Of a stretch of 54,120 bases of DNA, positions 46,467 to 54,120 are shown piece by piece (positions within the stretch are counted from its first letter, which is position 1; each line of letters begins with the position of its first letter). The DNA is from Gnetum montanum (taxonomy: Eukaryota; Streptophyta; Gnetopsida; Gnetales; Gnetaceae): positions 3,087 through 57,206 of the forward strand of contig MNCI01037808.1 in NCBI GenBank assembly GCA_015680685.1, read 5' to 3'. Made by a program: the position numbers and the translations under genes. Below the pieces are notes generated by a model. That model worked only from the letters and a program-made list of their open reading frames with translations. It made no database searches and had not been told where the DNA came from.

Positions 46467-48260
46467 TCTAGAAGGTTTTGGACTCTGAAAAATGGTGAAA
46501 ACTCCCCATGTGTAATGAGGAAAATGACAAAAATTTCTAAGTATGCAGCAATATATATAGGATTTTTACATTGCATCAACAAGGCCTAGTCAATGAGGCA
46601 TCATCAACATGGTCAAATGCATCAACGAGCCTTGTCAACGTAGTAGTTGACCATCATAGATGACCATTGACTTTGGTCAAACTTGCAAAATGCAGAGAGT
46701 TTTTGAATGACATTAGGGTCAAATGAAAGCTCAAAAGATCAAGAATAGTATGAAATATGATAAGATGTATTGGAGCTCATAAATTTGAAAAAATGGAGAA
46801 AAATAATTTAGCAAATGAATGGGATAAAAGGTTAAGGATCACTGAGCGAAATACACAATGGAATATGTGAAAGATACTAGTGTAGCAATGTCTAAGGTAA
46901 GGAACCTTAACTAACCAAACTAAGAGCTATCTAAGTGGGTCCTCCCCATAGCAAGCTCATGCCCTTGTTGCCCTTGCATAACCTCAACTGAGAAGTCGAT
47001 GGAGCCCATAGTTGATTAATAGTCATGAAAAGTTAAGGACCAACCAAAAAGAAACTATCCAAGAATTTAAACACATCAGACCAAAATATATAACATAACC
47101 TAGAACTTGACAATGAGGTGAGTTATGGCAACATGTATGGATGATGGGAAAGGTGGAATGAAATTTTACATTAAGGTCATAAGAAGTCCCTTCTAGAATT
47201 TGTGGTTAAAATGACCTGAGAAGATTCATCCTTAGTCCAAACAAAAACTAGCAGCTTTCAGTGACTTCACATGATTACTCTATGATTGGTTCACCTACAT
47301 GAGACATGAGAGTGCATCCACAAAATAACAATAATTTCATAAAGATAAGAAAAGAGATAAGTAGGAAGTGAGACAAGGCCTTAGTTAGAGAGGAACTTTA
47401 AGCATGAGTGCATGTCTTTCTAGTTTCATAACCAATGCTTATATCCCATTTATTTGTCAAAGGGGTGTGCTTTGAATTCCCGTCATTTTTAAGAAAATTA
47501 TAACCACACCATGCAAAGAATTACTTGTTTATTGTGTCTAAGGGATGTGCTTTGAATTCCCATTTTTTATTTTTTTTTATTTTTTTTTGAATTTTTGAAT
47601 GGGAAGCACACCATGAAAAGACTTTATTTGATTTCGTATTAGTGGTTGAAATGGAATGGTAAGAGGTCTATGAAAAACACTCAAGCACCCAAGCAAGTAG
47701 AAGAGTACAAAGAGTATTGAGTCCCCTTGAAGTCACACCCTCTACAAACCTTTGAATCCTTCCAAATTCCAGAACTACCAAGGTCATTGATTGATTAAAA
47801 GTTTCTTTAATGGAAGGGACCTCAAATTCCCAAAATAAGGAAAATCATAGAGTTTATTTGACAGATGGATGACATGGACTCACTACCTATTCCATGCAAA
47901 ATAAACCATGTCATAGTCATCAAACATTAGAATTCAAAAATAGAAACCTGACATCAACAATCACAACATTAAGCATAAATCATCATTAGTAAATAGTAAT
48001 TATAGCACTGTTTTGTATGGAAATAAAGTAATTTTATTAGAAAAAATGAGGAAATATCATACTTGAACAAAACAAAACAAAGTAAAATATATAATAAAGT
48101 ATAAAATAATCTAGAAAGGTTCATAGGTATTAATGATGGTGGAAAATTAGAAAAATTTAAAAATCAAAAATCAAAAATTTGTAAAATAAATAACTTGTGA
48201 AAATAAAAAATGTGAAAAAAAAGTGGAAAAACTAAGAAGCCATATAGATTGTTAGCATGG
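46467..48260 (-). other. Element D: spacer between pol and ORF3
   Basis: No gene is recognised. On the minus strand it includes GACTTCAAGGGGACT near 47727, which is also in element A. GTGCTTTGAATTCCC occurs twice on the plus strand (47467 and 47548). Repeated TCAACAAGGCCTAGTCAATGAGG-type sequence (46574-46650) resembles U3 sequence of the element D LTR (43140-43200), so part of another LTR may be embedded here. Confidence 0.4.
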
Positions 48261-48299
48261 ATGGCCATTTCCCCCATGACCAAGTTGGAAGGAGGAGAT

Positions 48300-49510
48300 C
48301 CAAAAAATAGAATGTGGTTGTCCATTCATTAAGGTGATAGTTACACCAGCCTATCTTAGTTTGAAGTAATGTTTTACTTGTTGAATGTTGACCAACTACT
48401 TTTTATTTGGACTTTTAGGTTTGTATAGTAACATGGACTGAGAGGGAAAGGTTTAATAAATTATATAAGGTTCCTTTCATAATGTTTAAAATTTTTCCTT
48501 CAAGGGTACTTGTGTGGGGTACCAATAGAGACCCTTATCTCTTGGTTGAAATTTCACTTTCCTTATTTTGAGGTCATGACATTGCTTATTGAATACCTTG
48601 TGCATCTCATTCAAAGATAGGACCACTAATTGTTTTTCATCTAGTACATTTAGGTTGATCAATCTTTCTTTCTATGCTAGATTTAGGTCGAGATTCAGAT
48701 CATAGCCTGTTGAGAGTGTGTGACGCTTGGATTAAGTCAGGAGCATTGGAAGTTTTTCATATATCAACTCATAGGGAGAATAGCCAATACGAAGTTTTCA
48801 TGTTAAATGATAAGCCCAAAGAACATCTTTAAGTTTTGTGCTCCAATATTTTCTATATTTCCTAATGGTTCATGTTAGTATTTTTGTGATCTTCTAGTTA
48901 GTTACCTCTACTTGACCATTGGTCTGGGGGTGGTAGGATGTTGTTAATGTATGTTCAACCCCCAATTGTTACATTAGCTTTCTAAAAGTGGCACCTATGA
49001 AATGAGTTCCATTATCAGAAATTATTGAACGTGGCACCCCAGACCTATTTACAATTTTTTTGTAGCAATCTAGTAGTAGTGGATGATTTACAATTAGTAA
49101 CAATTGCTACTTCTACCCATTTTGTGCAATAGTCAACTACTACAATAATATATGCCTTTTAGTTGGACATGGATTTCATGTAATCCATGAAGTTAACACC
49201 CCATATGTTAAAAGGTTCTAGTGGTTGAATCCACTATTAAGGACCTTCCATGTGAGCAGTCATTCCCCCATTTCATTGACAATGTTCACATGATTGGACA
49301 AACTGGTGGGCATCCCTAAAGATTATAGGCCAATAGTATCCTACCATTAGGATTTTTATAGCTATGCATCTCCCTACATAGTGGCCTCCACAAGGTCCTT
49401 CATGAGCATCCTAGAGAATGTGTAGTTGGTCTTCATTAGGAACACACTAATGAATTAGGCCATTGAAGCACACTTTGTAAAGATGTCTGTTGACTTCCAT
49501 TAAATATTTG
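48300..49510 (-). pseudogene. pol: Element D: integrase
   Basis: The minus-strand zinc-binding part holds HILQDAHEGPCGGHYVGR and GYYWP, then SCEHCQ (about 49425-49270; HHCC-type). The core holds WGVNFMDYMKS and IIVVVDYCTKWVEVA (49215-49100), then GVPRSIISDNGTHFIGATF (49040-48985) and TSYHPQTNGQVEVTN (48950-48905). So the three acidic positions (D in VNFMD, D in SDNGT, E in QVEVTN) are all still readable. The C-terminal part (KVKFQPRDKG, about 48570-48530) is frame-shifted. The core is the best-kept domain of this copy. Confidence 0.88.
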
Positions 49511-49689
49511 GTCTGATGAAGAAATTGTTACTTCTTTGTAAAGTCAAGATCTTATGGCATCTCCTAGGTATGAAAATAAGTAAAGATATCATTCTTCCAT
49601 GTTGGTTTTATAGGCATTTGGTCATTTAGTGCTTCTATAAGGAGGGATTCATCTAGAAACTAATCAAAGAGTAGGCTCTTCTCCTCTTT

Positions 49690-50015
49690 ATTATTTCATC
49701 TTAAGTGAGAGAGGTGGCTAGTGACCACATTTTTAATCTCTTTTTGATCTACCATCATGAGATTGAATTCTTGTAAGATCACAAGCCACCATATGACATG
49801 AGGGCTCATCGTTGGCTTATTCATGAGGAAGCATATTGCATTATGGTCTATATGTACAAATACTTTGTAGTAAACCGCATAGTGCCTAAACTTTTCCAAA
49901 GCATATACCACTTCCATTAATTATTTTTTCATGGTGGTGTAATTTAATTATGCTTCCACAATGCTTCAACTTGTGTAGTGGATGTAGTATGGGCATTTCT
50001 TATCATCCATCTACA
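49690..50015 (-). pseudogene. pol: Element D: RNase H
   Basis: LMEVVYALEKFRHYAVYYKV, then FVHIDHNAICFLMNK, IWWLVILQEFNLMM and NVVTSHLSHLR (49917-49699). These match the RNase H block order of Ty3/gypsy (E in MEVVYALEKFR, D in HIDHNA, D in ADHLSR). The last Asp is replaced by Ser (TSHLSHL). This catalytic loss is consistent with a dead copy. Confidence 0.85.
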
Positions 50016-50299
50016 TGAGCACTACTCCCAAGGCATAGTTAGATGTATTTTTCATGATATGAAAGGGTCTAGACAAGTCTAGTGTTCATAGGATTGGTGT
50101 TTCTATGAGTTTCTCCTTTAACTGTTAGAATGCTTGTTCACATTCCTTAGTCTAGATGAAAGGTGCATCTTTCTTTGTAAGTTGTACTAATGGTTTTTTG
50201 ATCTTAGAGAAATTCTCTATAAATAGCTAATAGTAGCCAATGTGTACAATAAATAACCAAATATATTTAGCTATCTCTAGCTAGTGTGTTATTTCTTGG

Positions 50300-50900
50300 A
50301 TGACCCTTATCTTTTTTGGGTCTACCTAAATCCCTTCTTAAATGATTCTATGTCCCAATACAATGTCTTCTTGAACCACAAAATGGCTCTTTGCCAATTG
50401 AGCCATAGATTTGTTTCGACATATCTCTTCAGTGGCTCCATAGGTGGAAAATTCATCCATGAATACTTCCACATCATTCCCAATCTACTATTGGAAATTA
50501 CTAAGGAATAGGCATTGAAATGTTATAGGGGCATTACACAAATAGAATGACATCTTACAATATGAGAAAGTCCCCCAGAAATGTGAATGCTATCTTGGCT
50601 TGATCTTCTAGCATTATTTGGGTTTAGTTATTGCCACTATAACCATCCAAGAACCTATAATAACTATGATTGAATCTGGTGTCCAATAATTGATCCACAA
50701 ATGACAATGGAAAATGATCTTTAAATGTTGTCATATTTAATAGCCTATAGTTAATTCAAACTCATCATTTAACATCTTTCTTTGGCACAATTACAAGTGG
50801 GATAATCCACTCACTATCCATGATGGAATAGATGAACCCTACCTCGAGGATTTTTTTAATTTTGACCTTGATGATGTACTTCAATGTGGGGTTTAGCCAC
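50300..50900 (-). pseudogene. pol: Element D: reverse transcriptase
   Basis: Minus-strand pieces in order: VGFIYSIMDSEWIIPLVIVP (about 50855-50795), NYRLLNMTTFKDHFPLSFVD (about 50750-50690), RFLDGYSG and LEDQAKIAFTFLG (50660-50575). The catalytic box is FMDEFSTYG near 50470, where the family has YMDDFS.YG. These match RT of copy C closely. The second catalytic Asp has become Glu, and stops and frame changes occur. Confidence 0.85.
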
Positions 50901-51419
50901 TTCTATGGATGCCTTCTAAGCTTCATGGCCAGGTCAGTGTAAATGCAATGTTGGCATATCCTTGAATTAATTTTTGTTAGCTCAAGATATGACGAAGAAA
51001 AGGCTATTGGATATTTGTTAACTACCTTTAACAGCTTTTTCTTTTATTTCAGAGAAATTTTGGCATTAACTATGACTAGCTTACCATTTTTAAAAATGCA
51101 TATTCCATGCTGGCTAGTAATGTGTTTAGCTCTAGGGGCTCCTAGTTAAAGTTATTTGGGATTTTCAACTCTCCCCAATAGGTATCATCATCTTCATCAG
51201 ATAGTTGGGGATGAACTTATTCAAGTTTATCCATGACTTCAACAACATAAGCACATATTAGGCCCTTAGTTGGTTCCATGCATAATGTGACACTATCTAA
51301 GTTAGCTATCAGCCACTAGGTGTCCTCTTGTTTTGTGGCTACTATCTACAAACACCTTTGAATATTAATTTCTTATGCACACTAATTGCATTCTTTAATA
51401 TATGTACTTTTGATGGACC

Positions 51420-51860
51420 AAGTCTTTTACATGAAATTGCACCCATTATCACTATATGCGATGAATGGAATATGTTTCTCCTCTATCTTGCCTAATTCAT
51501 TTTCTTTGAAGATTTCCAAAGAAAGATCCCTTATGCCCATACATGCGTTGACCATGCTTAACCAAGATCTTCCTAGAATGATGGGGAAGTCACTTTTGTA
51601 GTTTTCAACCTTGATCACCAAAAACATAGTAGGATAGGACCACCTACAAACAATAGTTACAATATACTCTACTAATCCCAAAGGGACAGTAACTGACTAA
51701 TCTACCAATTCTAGATTGATGTTACTCTTCTGGAGAGGTGGTAGGTTCTAGGCCTTGTACATGTCATGAGAGATGAGATTAACTCTAGAACTAGAGTTAA
51801 GAAGAGCCTCACATGAAAAATTTCCAATGATTTATAGGTAAATGAGTGGACTTCCTAGGT
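51420..51860 (-). pseudogene. pol: Element D: protease
   Basis: Minus strand: CEALLNSSSRVNLISHDMYK (about 51815-51755), then LGLVEYIVTIV and FPIILGRSWLSMVNACMGIR (51590-51530). The fold order (active-site loop, then ILGRSWL) fits retropepsin of the Athila/Tat type. The loop reads N-S-S where D-S-G or D-T-G is expected, so the catalytic Asp is lost. Confidence 0.75.
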
Positions 51861-52099
51861 CAACACTTTTCATGGAAAGATTGCCAGCCTTGATCTAGTT
51901 AAAAATAACATGAGCTAGCATCACAGTGTGAATCTAAGGTAGCATTTCATTCAGAGGATACTCAAAGGTATTTGATGTAAAGGATGAAGGTATTGGAGAT
52001 GTAGGACAATCAATCATAAGAGGTTGTGAGGGTTGGAGAGGACTACTAGCTCAAAATAGTCTTTTTCTGAATTGATTATTTGAATCACTTGGCTAAAAA

Positions 52100-53400
52100 G
52101 CCAGTTGTAAATGTACAGCCCTCATAGCATTTTGTTGTTATGGCTATGGAGAAATCTCACCCTGCATGGATGGACTAGGAGGTGACTGGGTTGAAGGTGG
52201 AGGTGTATTTGTAGATGAATGCAAAAGGTGGTATGAATATGGATTTTCCCCTACAATAGATGGTGAATGTGTTTGATGGTACTATGGAGGGTAATAGTGA
52301 TGCTAAAATGAGGTATGACTTGTAGAAATTCTTGAAGATACGGGTTGCTGAACATAGTACCCATATGGATCTTGTTGTCTATAAGGGTACTACTACCATG
52401 ATGGTGGCATTCCCCATGGTTGTAGTTAGCACTATTATTGGTATTTCTCATAAGGTTGTAGAGGAGCTCCACTTAGGTAGTAAGCTTGTTGTTGTTGGTG
52501 AAGCTGTCTTGGATTACCTTAAGGATAAGGTAATCATCTAGGTGCTTTGCTACATGCTAGTCAAGGATTCAATTCATACACTCTAAACTCTTGTAAGTGT
52601 AACATCATAAGGTAACAACTCTTTGGATGTTTGTATTAACAAATTTCATAATCATTTTCATCATCAAAGTCAATTTTCACAACTTTCTCTNAGGATTCTT
52701 ATTATACTCTTCTACACATTCTCCTTTTTATAACTCATCTTCTTCTTTTGCTACTTGCTCAATAAGCCTTTGGATTTGATGAGCTCTTAGTTCAGATAAT
52801 CTCCCTTGGGAATATACCCCAAGATCTCTTCTAGTTTTTTTCTCTAAGCCCATGTATAATCATGGCTAGTGCATCGGTGTAAGAGTGAATAGTATCTATC
52901 CATGATGACATTCAAGGGTTCATGTATTCTCTATTTCCAACCTTGGATTTGCCTTCTCAGATTAGACACTCTGGAGTATGTTTGGTATTTTTCATTAAAT
53001 AGCTCTAACATGGTACTTCATCAACAAATGGATTTCGATTCCAAGGACTAGTACAAGCTTTTAGCTTCCTTGATGAGTGTCCTAGGGAAAAGCTTGAGTT
53101 TCTACCATTCATTTTCAATGTTCTATAAGGCACAGACATCATGGAAAGCTTGTAGATGTGTCTATGGATCTGAGTTGTATCCCCCCTAAAATCTTGGAAT
53201 ATTATGCTGTTTAAGCACTTTAACTGACTATCCTTCACATGCCTTGTTGGAATTTTAACTACCTTTGCAATGCTAAGCATTCTTTGAGTTACCAATAAGG
53301 GTTCATCATCATTATCGCATCAATGATGCCAATGATGGTTTAAGCCACCCCTTCGATCTTGGTGGCCTTCATGATCATTGTTGTCTTGTCAATCACGTTC
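52100..53400 (-). pseudogene. gag: Element D: gag
   Basis: Minus strand: DDEPLLVTQRMLSIAKVVKI then PTRHVKD (about 53320-53230) aligns with copy C DHDEPILVTC...VVYIPTKHIRD at 11797-11880. The gag core continues to about 52850. A Tyr/Pro/Gln-rich tail with YGYYVQQPVSS and TPPPSTQSPPSPSMQG follows (about 52370-52150). The frame shifts several times, and an N lies at 52691. The copy is truncated upstream: neither the expected N-terminal half nor a 5' LTR and primer site is visible to the right. Confidence 0.7.
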
Positions 53401-53499
53401 ATCCCGATTATTTTGATGATAGCTTCTATAAGAACCAATAGATGAAAAGGAATGCTTAGAATCAAATGAAGAGGATGGAGAGTGTTGGCAACCATTTGG

Positions 53500-54120
53500 G
53501 ATGCAACCGCGAACGAGTGTCCTCGAACAGGATTTAGGTGCCTGCTGGTTTCTGGCAACACCAAGGCCCAGATACCTCCAAATAAACTTAGTAGTTAGTG
53601 TGAGTATGTGTGTGTGCTGTTGTGGCATTTGGTTGTGTAAAATGTAACAATTGCATTGTATGTGAACTACAAATGACTTACTTTAAAGAGATTCAGCCAA
53701 CTTTGCCAAGTACTGTGAGTTATTGAAAGTTTCCTATTTTGTTCAACTACCTAGTCTACGCGGTCCTTATAATACTTGCTTGTAACAAGTAAAATTTTGC
53801 AAAAACATTTGAGCACAGCTCTGCAAATCTACTCCTAATTTTCCCCAGAGAAAGAGGTAGTTTCAAAAGAAAACTAGAAATAGAGTAAGATTCAATGGAA
53901 ATAGACAGAAAAGAAAAAAAAGCAGATTTGTGTGGACCTCAAATATTTAAACAAGGTAAAATGACACGAGTAAACACTGTGCAATAAAGCTATTTCAAAT
54001 TCAATATCTACGAATTGTTCAAACCTCCAAGGCTCAACCAAGCAATATCTTCAAGACAATCCTACTGTGCTATCAAAAATCGCTGCGTAAACTACCACGT
54101 ACGAGACTCCACTTTGACTA
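53500..54120. other. Unassigned right end
   Basis: No domain is recognised. CpGs reappear (GCAACCGCGAACGAG near 53502; CTACGCGG near 53756), which suggests a boundary between decayed element D and unique sequence near 53490. There is a short TGTG run at 53607-53613. I cannot support a gene here. Confidence 0.35.

Overview
This window is plant nuclear DNA, most likely from a large, repeat-rich genome. A gymnosperm or other giant-genome plant would fit, but the sequence alone does not prove it. I find no intact host gene. Almost everything recognisable is decayed retrotransposon. Reading frames persist for kilobases but are studded with TAG/TGA/TAA, the pattern expected from C-to-T decay at methylated cytosines. 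The assembly has one 539-base gap (13188-13726) and five single-N joins (1688, 1904, 46231, 46466, 52691).

Layout. Positions 1-430 hold a possible minus-strand promoter or LTR fragment with a 24-bp tandem repeat. Positions 430-1904 are unassigned, relatively CpG-retaining sequence ending in an N-bounded inverted copy. Positions 1905-14885 carry three plus-strand fragments (A, B, C) of one Athila-like Ty3/gypsy family. Fragment A has a gag tail, a third ORF (ORF3) and its 3' LTR at 5652-6501. Fragment B has ORF3 and its 3' LTR at 8408-9275. Fragment C has a 5' LTR at 9881-10781, a tRNA-Asp-type primer site, gag, the gap, protease and RT. A LINE tail lies at 9290-9870 and a minus-strand LINE endonuclease at 14890-15610.

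Positions 16019-33852 are one structurally complete giant LTR retrotransposon (17,834 bp), with 1.6-kb LTRs and a perfect 5-bp target duplication (ATGCA). It belongs to the Tat-like branch, shown by a second RNase H domain after RT-RNase H. Its gag-protease frame (18197-22009) and its RT-RNaseH-RNaseH-integrase frame (about 27480-30801) are separated by about 5.4 kb. That block holds an antisense transcription-unit-like segment (22345-26740), with a decayed HAD/NIF-type phosphatase-like domain and a second unrecognised domain. Degenerate 'TTAAACTAGCA' repeats occupy the non-coding blocks on both sides of the antisense unit and again after pol. This is the best candidate for an undescribed system in the window.

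The giant element sits inside a plus-strand LINE whose ORF1-like, endonuclease and RT regions lie at 33858-38130. A segment with a coiled coil (38200-39560) and a LINE-like 3' tail (to 39907) follow. A Copia integrase remnant is at 39900-40500. Positions 42327-53400 hold a fourth Athila-like copy (D) on the minus strand: gag, protease, RT, RNase H, integrase, ORF3, polypurine tract and 3' LTR. The last 500 bases are unassigned.
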